DNA of 64,000 nucleotides, from the NCBI RefSeq assembly GCF_001567565.1, contig NZ_LSSW01000030.1:124001-188000 (forward strand). Direction: 5' to 3'. Below the pieces are notes generated by a model. It saw only the letters and a list, made by a program, of their open reading frames with translations, was not told the origin of the DNA and searched no databases. The stretch's first letter is position 1; the number at the start of each line of letters is the position of its first letter. Both the position numbers and the translations under genes were made by a program. This stretch comes from Ectopseudomonas composti (GTDB lineage Bacteria > Pseudomonadota > Gammaproteobacteria > Pseudomonadales > Pseudomonadaceae). Below, in pieces: positions 39,471 through 48,975 of the stretch.

Positions 39471-39484
39471 GCCGAGCCTCCGAA

Positions 39485-40999
39485 TCAGGCCACGCTGGCG
39501 GCGCGGCCCTGCTGACGACGCGCACGCCAGGCGCGCCAGAATGGCAGCACGATCATCACGGCCACCAGGCCCCAGACCACCCAGGTGATCGGGCTGGCGA
39601 ACAGGATACCGATATCGCCGCTGGACAGGGACAGCGCGCGGCGCAGATTCTGCTCCATCATCCCGCCGAGGATGAACCCCAGGAGAATCGCCGACAGCGG
39701 GAAGTCCATCTTGCGCAGGACGTAACCGAACAGGCCGATGGCGATCATCAGATAGAGGTCGAAGGTGGTTGCATGCACCGCGTACACACCGATGGCCGTG
39801 ACGATCGCCACCGCGGGCACCAGCGCCCAGTACGGTACGGCCAGCACCTTGGTGAAGACCTTGATCATCGGCACGTTCATCACGATCAGCATGATGTTGG
39901 CGACGAACAGCGAAGCGATCAGGCCCCAGACGATGTCCGGCTGGTGCTGGAACAGCAAAGGCCCTGGCGTAATGTTGTACAGCGTCAGGGCGCCGAGCAT
40001 CACCGCGGTGGTCCCCGAACCCGGCACGCCGAGGGTCAGCATCGGCACCATGGAGCCGCAGGCAGCGGCGCTGTTGGCGGTTTCCGGTGCAGCCAGGCCA
40101 CGCAGGTCGCCATTGCCGAACTTGTTGTCCTTCACCGCCATGCGCTTCTCGCTCATGTACGACACCGCACTGGCCAGCGTCGCGCCAGCACCCGGCAGCA
40201 CGCCGAGGACGAAGCCAACCACGCCACTGCGCAGGTTGGTGGCGAGCACAAAACCACCTTCCTTGAGGGTGAAGAGCATGCGGCCGCTGGCCTTGATCGC
40301 CTTCTGCCCATGGTGGGTGCGCTCGAGCAGCACCAGCAGTTCACTGACCGAGAACAGGCCCAGCACCAGCACCACGAACTGGATACCGTCAGCCAGCCCG
40401 AGGCTGCCGAAGGTGAAGCGATAGACACCGCTGTTGGCGTCGATGCCCACGCACGACAGCAACAGACCGATCAGCGCGGCAACAGCGGTCTTCAACGGCT
40501 TGCTGCCGGCCATACCGGCCAGACAGGTGATGGCGAAGACCATCAGCACGAAGTATTCGGCCGGGCCGAAGGCCACTGCCCACTTCGCCAGCAAGGGCGC
40601 AAACAGCACCACACCGATGGTGGCGATCACGCCGCCGATGAACGAGCTCCAGGCCGACAGCGACAGGGCCACGCCCGCCTGCCCCTGACGCGCCAGGGGA
40701 TAACCGTCGAGGGTGGTCATCACGGCGGATGCCTCACCCGGAATATTGAGCAGGATCGAGGAGATACGGCCACCGTACTCGCAGCCCAGATAGACCGCAG
40801 CCAGCAGGATCAGCGCCGTCTCCGGCGGCAGACCGAGGGCGAAGGCGACCGGAATCAGCAGCGCCACGCCGTTGATCGGGCCAAGGCCCGGCAGCAGGCC
40901 GACCACTGTGCCAATCAGGGTCCCGCAGAGGGCGGTGAGCAGGTTGTAAGGACTCAGCGCCACGCCGAAGCCATGGCTGAGATAACCGAGCGTTTCCAT
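39485..40999 (-). CDS. tctA: Tripartite tricarboxylate transporter large permease TctA (second system)
   Basis: A 504-residue TctA permease with the family blocks GTVVGLLPGLGPINGVALLIP (about 30) and AAPETANSAAACGSMVPMLTLGVPGSGTTAVMLGAL. About 10-12 membrane helices. It is clearly distinct from the copy at 635, so the systems probably serve different substrates. It lies 3 bases after tctB on the minus strand and is followed by a dehydrogenase gene. Confidence 0.95.
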   Translation of the reverse strand: METLGYLSHGFGVALSPYNLLTALCGTLIGTVVGLLPGLGPINGVALLIPVAFALGLPPETALILLAAVYLGCEYGGRISSILLNIPGEASAVMTTLDGYPLARQGQAGVALSLSAWSSFIGGVIATIGVVLFAPLLAKWAVAFGPAEYFVLMVFAITCLAGMAGSKPLKTAVAALIGLLLSCVGIDANSGVYRFTFGSLGLADGIQFVVLVLGLFSVSELLVLLERTHHGQKAIKASGRMLFTLKEGGFVLATNLRSGVVGFVLGVLPGAGATLASAVSYMSEKRMAVKDNKFGNGDLRGLAAPETANSAAACGSMVPMLTLGVPGSGTTAVMLGALTLYNITPGPLLFQHQPDIVWGLIASLFVANIMLIVMNVPMIKVFTKVLAVPYWALVPAVAIVTAIGVYAVHATTFDLYLMIAIGLFGYVLRKMDFPLSAILLGFILGGMMEQNLRRALSLSSGDIGILFASPITWVVWGLVAVMIVLPFWRAWRARRQQGRAASVA

Positions 41000-41002
41000 G
41001 GG

Positions 41003-41455
41003 TTAGCTCTCCAGATTCGCGAGGATGCCGAGCGGTAGCGGTACCGCGAGGGCTTTGTCGAACAGCAGATAAAGGCCGATGGCGAGCACCACGCCACTGA
41101 TCACGCTGTGCAGCCAGTTGCCGCCATACAGGCGCGCCATGCCGATACCGAAGAGCACACTGGCCAGAATGAAGCCGAGGCTCTCGAACAGCATCGCGTA
41201 ACCAAGCATCAGGCCGAGGAAAGTCACCGACTTGAGCAGCACCGCACGATTGAGCGGTGGCTCCTCGCCTTCGGCTGGCGCTGGCGGGTTCAGTAGAAGC
41301 TGCACGCAGCCGAACGCGATCAGCAACAGCAGCAGCAACGGGAAGGCTTTGGGCCCGACCGGCTCATAGGAAAAAGGCGCGCTGTAGCCCCAGGCCAGAA
41401 CAGCCAGGACGCAGCAAAGCAGCAAGGTGACCCCTGCAAAGATACGATCATGCAT
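41003..41455 (-). CDS. tctB: Tripartite tricarboxylate transporter subunit TctB (second system)
   Basis: A 150-residue membrane protein with four hydrophobic segments (about 6-24, 35-52, 73-105 and 115-140), the TctB topology. The ATG at 41455 (MHDRIFAGVTLLL) has GGAG 7 bases upstream; a longer frame to 41473 would start inside the intergenic hairpin. Sits between tctC and tctA. Confidence 0.88.
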   Translation of the reverse strand: MHDRIFAGVTLLLCCVLAVLAWGYSAPFSYEPVGPKAFPLLLLLLIAFGCVQLLLNPPAPAEGEEPPLNRAVLLKSVTFLGLMLGYAMLFESLGFILASVLFGIGMARLYGGNWLHSVISGVVLAIGLYLLFDKALAVPLPLGILANLES

Positions 41456-41472
41456 GGTGTTGCTCCGCAGCA

Positions 41473-41496
41473 ATGCGCCGCCCGAAGACGGCGCAT
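41473..41496 (-). other. Hairpin between tctC and tctB (second system)
   Basis: ATGCGCCG (41473-41480) and CGGCGCAT (41489-41496) are perfect 8-bp inverted repeats, 8 bases apart, without a T-run. The first tct operon has a comparable hairpin at the same junction (61-95). Confidence 0.65.
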
Positions 41497-41503
41497 GGGA
41501 CTA

Positions 41504-42484
41504 TCACTCAACCAGGCCGAACTCTTCGCCCAGCTTGCGGTACTCCTGAACCTGCGTCTTGACCAGCTTCTCCAGCTCCGGGCCAGTCACGTAGTCGGGC
41601 AACACATCACGATCAGCCAGGTAGGTCTGGAAGTCCTTGGAGGCATGCAGCTTGTCGAACTGTGTGTGCCACCAGGCAACGTCTTCTTCCTTCACGTCCG
41701 GACCGAGGAAGTAGCCACGGATCAGCGGCCACTGAATTTCATAGCCCTGCTCGCGAGCCGTGGGGATGGAGGCCAGGTCGCCGTCCAGGCGTTTTTCGCT
41801 GAAGATCGCCAGGGTGCGGATCTTGTTGCCCTGCTGCGCACGGATCTCGCTGGCACTGCCGGTGACCAGATCGACGTGCCCGCCCATCAGCGCCATGTAG
41901 TGCTCGGCACCGCCTTCGAACGCGGCGTAACGCAGGTCGCGCGGATTGACACCGGCGGCACGTGCCAGCAGCGCGATCTTCATCCAGCCCTGACCTCCGA
42001 TGCTGCCGCCGCCACCCACGATGATGCTCTTGGGGTCCTTCTTGAGGGCCTGCACCACGTCGTCGAGGTTCTTGTAGGGCGAGTCGTCGCGCACGGCAAG
42101 AGTGCCGTAGTCGTTGCCGATCACCGCCAGCCAGTTCACTGCGTTCTCATCGAAACGGCCGTACTTGCCCAGTGCCAGGTTGAGCAGCGAAGCACCGGAG
42201 AAGGCCACCAGGGTGCCCGGCTCGGCACGGCGATTGGCGGCGATGGAGTTGTAGGCCACGGCGCCGATACCACCCGGCATGTAGGTCACGCGCATTGGCG
42301 ATTTGAGCAGACCTTCGTCCTTGAAACCGGCCTGGGCCAGCTTGCAGGTCAGGTCGAAACCACCGCCCGGCTTGCTCGGGGCGATGCATTCCGGGCGCGC
42401 CGGCTCATTGGCCAGCACGGAGGCGCTGGCCAGCAGAGCGGCCATGGAAAGCGGCAGGATACGGCGAATGGAACGAGTGATCAT
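41504..42484 (-). CDS. tctC: Tripartite tricarboxylate transporter substrate-binding protein TctC
   Basis: A 326-residue periplasmic binding protein. A signal peptide (about 1-25, ending ASVLA) precedes the mature sequence NEPARPECIAPSKPGGGFDL, which contains the family's P-x-x-PGGGFD ligand loop. It captures a carboxylate for TctAB. AGAGGAA precedes the ATG. It lies 41 bases downstream of the OprD porin gene, so the outer- and inner-membrane steps are encoded together. Confidence 0.93.
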   Translation of the reverse strand: MITRSIRRILPLSMAALLASASVLANEPARPECIAPSKPGGGFDLTCKLAQAGFKDEGLLKSPMRVTYMPGGIGAVAYNSIAANRRAEPGTLVAFSGASLLNLALGKYGRFDENAVNWLAVIGNDYGTLAVRDDSPYKNLDDVVQALKKDPKSIIVGGGGSIGGQGWMKIALLARAAGVNPRDLRYAAFEGGAEHYMALMGGHVDLVTGSASEIRAQQGNKIRTLAIFSEKRLDGDLASIPTAREQGYEIQWPLIRGYFLGPDVKEEDVAWWHTQFDKLHASKDFQTYLADRDVLPDYVTGPELEKLVKTQVQEYRKLGEEFGLVE

Positions 42485-42525
42485 GATGGGTTCCTCTTAT
42501 TAGATTTGTAGGCAAGGGCGCTGGG

Positions 42526-43776
42526 TTACCACAGCGGCACGATGTAACTCAGGATCAGGCGATTCTCGTCCAGATCACGGACGAAGCTCGACCGGTAGGT
42601 GGCGTTTCTCCAGGTCACCTTGAGATTTTTCAGCGGGCCATCGCTGAAGGCGTAGGCGATATCGGTGTCGCGTTCCCACTCGCGCCCCTCGCCTACCGCC
42701 AGGTCGACCTGATCGCCGCGTACATAGCGGGTCATGAAGGTCAGACCAGGGACGCCGACCTTGGCGAAGTCGAAGTCGTAGCGCAGCTGCCAGGATCGCT
42801 GGTCGGGACCGGCGAAATCGTTGATCTGCAGGAAGTTGGTCAGGTAAGGCGTGGCACCGTTGACGTAGGTGAAGGCATCGTCGCCGAGCATTTTCTGGTA
42901 GCCGAGCCCCAGAGAATGCCCCGAGACGCTGTACGTGAACATGGCGTTGACCGCTTGGTTATCGATCTTGCCAACCCGCTCGCGACCCGTTTCGCTGTTA
43001 TTGAAATAACGCAGGTCGCTCTTCAGCTTGCCGCTGCCCAGTGGCAGGTTGTGCTGCAGCCCGACGAAATGCTGGCGATAGATATCACTCAACTCGGCGT
43101 AGTGATAGCTGGCCAGCAGCTGCGGATTGATTGCGTAATCGACACCTGCGTAGCGCAGTTCGTCGCTTTCCGGGCTGGCGCCAAAACGGCCGTTCTTGTT
43201 GTTCAAGGCAAGTTTGTCCGAACCGGACACGTTGCGCTGAACCACACGGTTGATCTCGCCCAGGGTGAAGGTCGCCCCCTCGAGGTCCTTGCTCTGCAGC
43301 TGAACGCCTTCGAACACCTGCGGCAGCAGGCGCGAGTTGCTGTACTGCAGGTAGGGCATCTTCGGCATCAGCGTGCCGACGCGCAGCTGGCTCTCGGCGA
43401 AACGCACCTTACCGGTCACGCCCAGCTTGCTGTAGTCGTCCTCGGCGCGATTGCGGCTATTGCGCGGCAGCAGATCGGTGCCGCTGCGGTCAGGGGAAGA
43501 GTCGAGCTTGACGCCCAGCATGCCGATGGCATCGATGCCGAACCCCACGGTGCCCTGGGTGAAGCCGGACTCCAAATTGAGAATGAAGCCCTGCGCCCAT
43601 TCTTCGCGCTTGTTCTGCCCGGCATTCTCGCGAAAGTCACGGTTGAGGTAGAAGTTGCGCAGCTCGAGGCTGGCCTTGCTGTCTTCGATGAAACCGGCGG
43701 CGTTGGCGCCAACTGCAGGCAGCGCCATGACCGTCATACCGACGACGGAGTAGCTGAGGGATTTTTTTCTTGTCAT
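42526..43776 (-). CDS. OprD-family outer-membrane porin
   Basis: A 416-residue substrate-specific porin. A signal peptide (about 1-26) is followed by FIEDSKASLELRNFYLNRDF, the typical OprD/Opd beginning, and the protein ends in a C-terminal beta-strand with final Trp (SYIVPLW). It probably forms an 18-strand barrel for small carboxylates, given its operon with tctCBA. A second OprD paralogue lies at 53057-54298; they share the opening FEDSKA-type motif and the overall plan. Confidence 0.93.
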   Translation of the reverse strand: MTRKKSLSYSVVGMTVMALPAVGANAAGFIEDSKASLELRNFYLNRDFRENAGQNKREEWAQGFILNLESGFTQGTVGFGIDAIGMLGVKLDSSPDRSGTDLLPRNSRNRAEDDYSKLGVTGKVRFAESQLRVGTLMPKMPYLQYSNSRLLPQVFEGVQLQSKDLEGATFTLGEINRVVQRNVSGSDKLALNNKNGRFGASPESDELRYAGVDYAINPQLLASYHYAELSDIYRQHFVGLQHNLPLGSGKLKSDLRYFNNSETGRERVGKIDNQAVNAMFTYSVSGHSLGLGYQKMLGDDAFTYVNGATPYLTNFLQINDFAGPDQRSWQLRYDFDFAKVGVPGLTFMTRYVRGDQVDLAVGEGREWERDTDIAYAFSDGPLKNLKVTWRNATYRSSFVRDLDENRLILSYIVPLW

Positions 43777-43815
43777 TGTGGTTGGCCCTACGGGTGTGGT
43801 TGTAGTGAAGCGGAA

Positions 43816-44892
43816 TCAGGTGCCGGTGCGCCTCAGGCTGGGGATGTACACCTCGCCCGAGAACAGTCGACGGGCAGTGCGTACCAGCGAAGCGCGCAGG
43901 TGCTCGGGGTTACCGTCAGCGGCAGGCTGCAGGGAAACCTCGATTTGCCCGCCTGGATGCTCCAGACGAACCACCGCCTCGCCTTCGATGGGCGCGACCT
44001 GCTGGGCGACGCTGCCCGGCAGCGCACACGCCGTGGCCAGGCCGATGGCACCGGTGGCAGCCACGGAGCGATGGCAGGTGTGCGGCATGAAATAACGCAC
44101 GCTCAGCGTGCCGCCCTGGCGTGCAGGCGCCAGCAGCACCGGCTTGGGAATGACCATCTGGGATACGTCGCCGAGCCCCATGGCCAGGCCCGCCTGCAAA
44201 CGGATACGTTCCAGGCGCTGGAGAAATTCGCTGTCGGCATCCAGCTCGGCAGGCGACTCGTAGCCAGTCTTGCCCAGTGCCTCGGCATGCATCAGCACCA
44301 TCGGCATGGCCATGTCGATGCAGGTCACCTCGACGCCGTCGAACGTGTCACGCACGCGGCCAGTGGGCAGCAGGCGGCCGGTCTTGGCGCCAGCGGCATT
44401 GAGGAAAGTCAGCTTGATCGGAGCAGCGGTGCCCGGCACGCCGTCGATGGCGGTGTCACCGTCGTAGCGCACACGGCCACCCGGCGTCATCACGTCGGAA
44501 TCGACGAAGGTGTTGGTGTTGAGGTTGCGAATGCGCACGCGGGTCGTCGGCGAACCGGCATTGACCAGGCCGTGCTCGATGGCGAAAGGACCGATGGCGC
44601 AGAGCATGTTGCCGCAGTTGGGCGCGGTGTCGACGCGGCGCTGGGTGACCATGACCTGCACGAACAGGTAGTCGACATCGGCATCCGGGTGCGGCGAACG
44701 ACTGACGATTGCCACCTTGCTGGTCTGCGGGCTGCCGCCGCCGATACCGTCGATTTCCAGCTCGTGGCCCGACCCCATCAGGCTGAGCAATACCTCGTCG
44801 CGCTGCTGCGGGTCGGTGGGCAGGTGATTGGCCAGAAAGACTGGCCCTTTCGAAGTACCGCCTCGCATGAGTACACAAGGTACCGTCCGCAT
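43816..44892 (-). CDS. PrpF-family isomerase (4-oxalomesaconate tautomerase-like)
   Basis: A 358-residue member of the PrpF/GalD family of diaminopimelate-epimerase fold isomerases. MRTVPCVLMRGGTSKGPVFL is the family N-terminus and APNCGNML carries the catalytic Cys, with a CHRS motif later. GalD interconverts forms of 4-oxalomesaconate in gallate breakdown; relatives isomerise aconitate or methylaconitate. No gallate dioxygenase or hydratase is present here, so its true substrate may be another unsaturated tricarboxylate delivered by the Tct system. It is the first gene of the operon. Confidence 0.82.
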   Translation of the reverse strand: MRTVPCVLMRGGTSKGPVFLANHLPTDPQQRDEVLLSLMGSGHELEIDGIGGGSPQTSKVAIVSRSPHPDADVDYLFVQVMVTQRRVDTAPNCGNMLCAIGPFAIEHGLVNAGSPTTRVRIRNLNTNTFVDSDVMTPGGRVRYDGDTAIDGVPGTAAPIKLTFLNAAGAKTGRLLPTGRVRDTFDGVEVTCIDMAMPMVLMHAEALGKTGYESPAELDADSEFLQRLERIRLQAGLAMGLGDVSQMVIPKPVLLAPARQGGTLSVRYFMPHTCHRSVAATGAIGLATACALPGSVAQQVAPIEGEAVVRLEHPGGQIEVSLQPAADGNPEHLRASLVRTARRLFSGEVYIPSLRRTGT

Positions 44893-45105
44893 GATGCCTC
44901 CAACGCAATAAAAACAGTGATTGTTGCTTTGCGTGGATTATGGAGAGCGAGTCTTTATTCTGTAAATTGCATATATTTTGATATTTATTCCAAATAACGC
45001 ATTAATGCACGCTCCGTATTTCCTCGCTTGCCAGCCCTGAACGGAAAGACTAGGGTTCATTGGTAACTAGCAAGCAAAAATATGCACAACTGATAACCCA
45101 AGCGC

Positions 45106-46038
45106 ATGAATTACGAACTGCAAGATATCCGCGCTTTCGTGAAAATCGCCGAGTTCGGCAACTTCCACGAAGCCGCCAATGCCATCCACCTGTCTCAGCC
45201 GGCGTTGACTCGACGCATGCAGAAGCTGGAAGAAAGCCTCGGTACGCAACTGCTGGACCGCACCACGCGACGCGTCAGCCTGACTGCCGTGGGCCGGGAT
45301 TTCCTGCCCAAGGCGCAGCGCCTGCTGGATGACTTCGAGCGCTCGATCCTGGGCATCCGCGAGTTGGCCGAGCGCCAGTCCGGCCAAGTCACCCTCGCCT
45401 GCATCCCGACTGCAGCCTTCTACTTCCTGCCGACGGTCATCCGTGCGTTCAACCTGCAGTACCCGAAAATCCGCATTCGCATCCTTGATCTCAGCGCCCA
45501 TGAGGGGCTGGAAGCGGTGATCCGCGGCGAAGCGGATTTCGGCATCAACATGCAGAGCGGGCAAAGTGCGGAAATCGACTTCACCCCGCTGGTCAACGAG
45601 CCTTTCGTGCTCGCCTGCCGGCGCGATCATCCCCTGGCCAAACGCTCGGAAGTGGCTTGGCGCGAGCTGAGCGACTACCGCCTGATTGGCGTCGGCCGCC
45701 TCAGTGGCAACCGTGTGCTGCTCGATCACGGCCTGGCCCATCTCGACTGGCGTCCAAGCTGGTTCTACGAGGTACAGCACCTATCGACCTCGCTCGGCAT
45801 GGTCGAGGCCGGGCTCGGTATCGCCGCCCTGCCCAGCCTGGCCATGCCCGCCGAGGACCATCCGATTCTGGTCAGCCGGCCGCTGGTCGATCCAGTGATC
45901 AGCCGCACCCTGGGCCTGGTCCGCCGCCGCGGCTCCTCTCTGTCGCCAGCGGCGGAGCAGTTCGTCGAAACCCTGCTGCGGCAGTGGCCGAGCTACACCT
46001 CCATCGGTACCAGCAATCCCGCAGAACTGGAAAGCTGA
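45106..46038 (+). CDS. LysR-family regulator, divergent from the second tct operon
   Basis: A 310-residue LysR-type regulator with the DNA-binding domain at the N-terminus (FGNFHEAANAIHLSQPALTRR, about 17-37) and an effector domain. It is divergent from the tautomerase-porin-tct operon across 213 AT-rich bases, the usual arrangement for a LysR activator of the neighbouring operon. The imported carboxylate or its isomer is the likely inducer. Confidence 0.9.
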   Translation: MNYELQDIRAFVKIAEFGNFHEAANAIHLSQPALTRRMQKLEESLGTQLLDRTTRRVSLTAVGRDFLPKAQRLLDDFERSILGIRELAERQSGQVTLACIPTAAFYFLPTVIRAFNLQYPKIRIRILDLSAHEGLEAVIRGEADFGINMQSGQSAEIDFTPLVNEPFVLACRRDHPLAKRSEVAWRELSDYRLIGVGRLSGNRVLLDHGLAHLDWRPSWFYEVQHLSTSLGMVEAGLGIAALPSLAMPAEDHPILVSRPLVDPVISRTLGLVRRRGSSLSPAAEQFVETLLRQWPSYTSIGTSNPAELES

Positions 46039-46167
46039 GCCCTCGCTCGGGCCGGCGTCGCACCCGCCGCCGGTCCGGCGCGCCTTGATCGCCAGCCACC
46101 AAGCAAGACAGGCCGCCGAAAACCCGGATAATGGCGGCCATTTCGTTTTGCTTGCCGGTGCCGCTCC

Positions 46168-48366
46168 ATGGAAATCAAGGTCAACTTTCTCGACAACCTT
46201 CGCCTCGAAGCCAAGTTCGATGACTTCACGGTGATCGCCGATCAGCCGATTCGCTACAAGGGCGACGGCTCGGCGCCGGGGCCGTTCGACTATTTCCTGG
46301 CATCCTCGGCGCTGTGCGCGGCCTACTTCGTCAAGCTGTACTGCCAGACCCGCGACATTCCTACCGAGAACATTCGCCTGTCGCAGAACAATATCGTCGA
46401 CCCGGAGAACCGCTACGCGCAGATATTCAAGATCCAGGTCGAGCTGCCGGCCGATATCTCCGAGAAAGACCGCCAGGGCATCCTGCGCTCCATCGACCGC
46501 TGCACCGTGAAGAAGGTGGTGCAGCAAGGTCCCGAGTTCATCATCGAAGAGGTGGAAAGCCTCGACGCCGATGCCCAGGCGCTGCTGATGCCGGTGGCAG
46601 GTACCACCACCTACATCCCGGGCAAGGATCTGCCGCTGGAGCAGACCATCGCCAACATGTCGGGCATCCTCGCCGAGCTGGGCATGAAGATCGAGATCGC
46701 CTCCTGGCGCAATATCGTGCCCAACGTCTGGTCGCTGCATATCCGCGACGCGCAGTCGAACCTGTGCTTCACCAACGGCAAGGGTTCGACCAAGGAAAGC
46801 GCCCTGGCCTCGGCGCTGGGCGAGTTCATCGAGCGGCTGAACTGCAACTTCTTCTACAACGACCAATTCTGGGGCGAGGACATCGCCGCCGCCGAGTTCG
46901 TCCACTACCCCAACGAGCGCTGGTTCAAGCCAGGGCCGAAGGATGCGCTGCCCGAGGAAATACTCGACGAGCACTGCCTGGCCATCTACAACCCGGATGG
47001 CGAACTGCGGGGCTCGCACCTGTACGACACCAACTCGGGCAACACCGTACGCGGTATCTGCTCACTGCCCTTCGTGCGCCGCAGCGATGACGAAACGGTG
47101 TATTTCCCGTCCAACCTGATCGAGAACCTGTACCTCTCCAACGGCATGAGCGCCGGCAACACCCTGGCCGAAGCCCAGGTGCAGTGCCTGTCGGAAATCT
47201 TCGAGCGGGCGGTCAAACGCGAAATCCTCGAAGGCGAACTGTGCCTGCCGGACGTGCCGCAAGAGGTGCTGGCCAAGTACCCGGGCATCGTCGCCGGCAT
47301 CCACGGCCTGGAAGAACAAGGTTTCCCGGTGCTGGTGAAGGATGCCTCGCTTGGCGGCGAATTCCCGGTGATGTGCGTGACGCTGATGAATCCGCGCACC
47401 GGCGGTGTGTTCGCCTCCTTCGGCGCCCACCCGAGCCTGGAAGTGGCGCTGGAGCGCAGCCTCACCGAACTGCTGCAGGGGCGCAGCTTCGAAGGCCTCA
47501 ACGACCTGCCGCAGCCGACCTTCGACAGCCTGGCGCTGACCGAGCCGAACAACTTCGTCGAGCACTTCATCGACTCCAGCGGCGTGGTGTCCTGGCGCTT
47601 CTTCGGCGCCACGCCGGACTTCGAATTCGTCGAGTGGGATTTCTCCGGTGAAGGCAGCGATTCCAACGAGCAGGAAGCCGCGACCCTGCTTGGCATCCTC
47701 GAAGACATGGGCAAGGAAGTCTACGTGGCCACCTATGACGACCTCGGCGCCAACGCCTGCCGCATCCTGGTGCCGGGCTATTCGGAGATCTATCCGGTCG
47801 AGGACCTGATCTGGGACAACACCAACAAGGCGCTGCTGTTTCGCAAGGACATCCTCAACCTGCACGCCCTGAGCGACCGCGAACTCAAGTCGCTGCTGCG
47901 CAACCTCAACAACAGCGAAGTCGACGACTATACCGACATCACCACGCTGATCGGCGTCGAGTTCGACGACAACACGGTGTGGGGCCAGCTGACCATTCTC
48001 GAGCTGAAGCTGTTGATCAACCTGGCGCTGAACAAATACGACGACGCCAAGGAACTGGTCGAGGCCTTCCTGCAGTACAACGACAACACCGTCGAGCGCG
48101 GCCTGTTCTACCAGGCGGTAAACGCCGTGCTGGAGATCCAGCTGGACGACGAACTGGAGCTGGCCAACTACGAGCACAACCTGCGCCGTATGTTCGGTAA
48201 CGAGCGCATGGACGCGGTGATCGGCTCGGTAAATGGCAGCGTGCGTTTCCATGGTCTGACCCCGACCAACATGCAGCTCGAAGGCCTGGACAAGCACCTG
48301 CGCCTGATCGACAGCTACAAGAAGCTGCACGCCGCTCGTGCCAGGGCAGCCGGGCTGGCCGGCTGA
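46168..48366 (+). CDS. ycaO: OsmC-YcaO fusion protein
   Basis: A 732-residue two-domain protein. Residues about 1-140 are OsmC-like (GPFDYFLASSALCAAYFVKLY with the conserved Cys). The rest is a YcaO domain (GSTKESALASALGEFIERLNCN, EIFERAVKREI, then a helical C-terminal part from about 600). YcaO enzymes activate backbone amides with ATP; E. coli YcaO is an accessory factor for ribosomal protein S12 methylthiolation and lacks the OsmC part. No azoline precursor peptide or partner is nearby, so this is the housekeeping type. The mocA-like gene follows by 2 bases. Confidence 0.9.
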   Translation: MEIKVNFLDNLRLEAKFDDFTVIADQPIRYKGDGSAPGPFDYFLASSALCAAYFVKLYCQTRDIPTENIRLSQNNIVDPENRYAQIFKIQVELPADISEKDRQGILRSIDRCTVKKVVQQGPEFIIEEVESLDADAQALLMPVAGTTTYIPGKDLPLEQTIANMSGILAELGMKIEIASWRNIVPNVWSLHIRDAQSNLCFTNGKGSTKESALASALGEFIERLNCNFFYNDQFWGEDIAAAEFVHYPNERWFKPGPKDALPEEILDEHCLAIYNPDGELRGSHLYDTNSGNTVRGICSLPFVRRSDDETVYFPSNLIENLYLSNGMSAGNTLAEAQVQCLSEIFERAVKREILEGELCLPDVPQEVLAKYPGIVAGIHGLEEQGFPVLVKDASLGGEFPVMCVTLMNPRTGGVFASFGAHPSLEVALERSLTELLQGRSFEGLNDLPQPTFDSLALTEPNNFVEHFIDSSGVVSWRFFGATPDFEFVEWDFSGEGSDSNEQEAATLLGILEDMGKEVYVATYDDLGANACRILVPGYSEIYPVEDLIWDNTNKALLFRKDILNLHALSDRELKSLLRNLNNSEVDDYTDITTLIGVEFDDNTVWGQLTILELKLLINLALNKYDDAKELVEAFLQYNDNTVERGLFYQAVNAVLEIQLDDELELANYEHNLRRMFGNERMDAVIGSVNGSVRFHGLTPTNMQLEGLDKHLRLIDSYKKLHAARARAAGLAG

Positions 48367-48368
48367 GC

Positions 48369-48971
48369 ATGTGCGCCGAGCGCCCTGCCCTCCACGTTGC
48401 GGCGTTGATGCTGGCGGCCGGTTACAGCCGCCGCTTTGGCAGCGATAAACGCCGTGCAAGCCTGGCCGATGGCCGCTCGCTGCTCACCGCCAGCCTGGCG
48501 CTGCCCTGCGCGATGCTGGAGGAAGTCTGGCTGGTGCTGCGCCCGGACGAAGCGCCAGCAGCGCTGGATCTACCGACGGGTGTGCATATCGTGCAGAACC
48601 CGGCCACCGCCCAGGGCATGGGCCACAGCCTGGCTGCCGGCGCCGAACGACTAGTGGCTGAATCCAACGCTGATGCCGTGGCGATCTTTCTCGCCGATAT
48701 GCCGTTGATTCGCCGGGACAGCCTGGAAACCCTGCTCGCCCACGCCAGCGCCAACGCCATCGTGCAGCCCAGTTACCAGGGCAAACGCGGCCACCCGGTG
48801 CTGTTCGGCCGCGATTTCTGGCCGCAGCTTGCCGCACTGAGCGGCGATGCCGGTGCACGTACGGTGCTGCAGCTCAACGCCGAGGCCGTGCAGATCGTCG
48901 AACTGGCCGACCCCGGTATCCTTCAGGACGTCGATACCCAGCAAGACTGGCAGCGCCTCAGCACGCGCTGA
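48369..48971 (+). CDS. MocA-like nucleotidyltransferase
   Basis: A 200-residue NTP transferase. The N-terminal loop LMLAAGYSRRFGSDKR binds the nucleotide, and FLADMPLI and QPSYQGKRGHPVLF are conserved in the MobA/MocA family. MocA transfers CMP to molybdopterin for xanthine-dehydrogenase-type enzymes. No molybdoenzyme genes lie nearby, so the substrate is not certain. It is probably co-transcribed with ycaO and ends 4 bases from the convergent LysR gene. Confidence 0.82.
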   Translation: MCAERPALHVAALMLAAGYSRRFGSDKRRASLADGRSLLTASLALPCAMLEEVWLVLRPDEAPAALDLPTGVHIVQNPATAQGMGHSLAAGAERLVAESNADAVAIFLADMPLIRRDSLETLLAHASANAIVQPSYQGKRGHPVLFGRDFWPQLAALSGDAGARTVLQLNAEAVQIVELADPGILQDVDTQQDWQRLSTR

Positions 48972-48975
48972 GCAC

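Noticed and set aside
48369..48971. Molybdenum cofactor gene cluster around the MocA-like gene
   Set aside because: No xanthine-dehydrogenase-type or other molybdenum genes are adjacent, so only the single gene is annotated.
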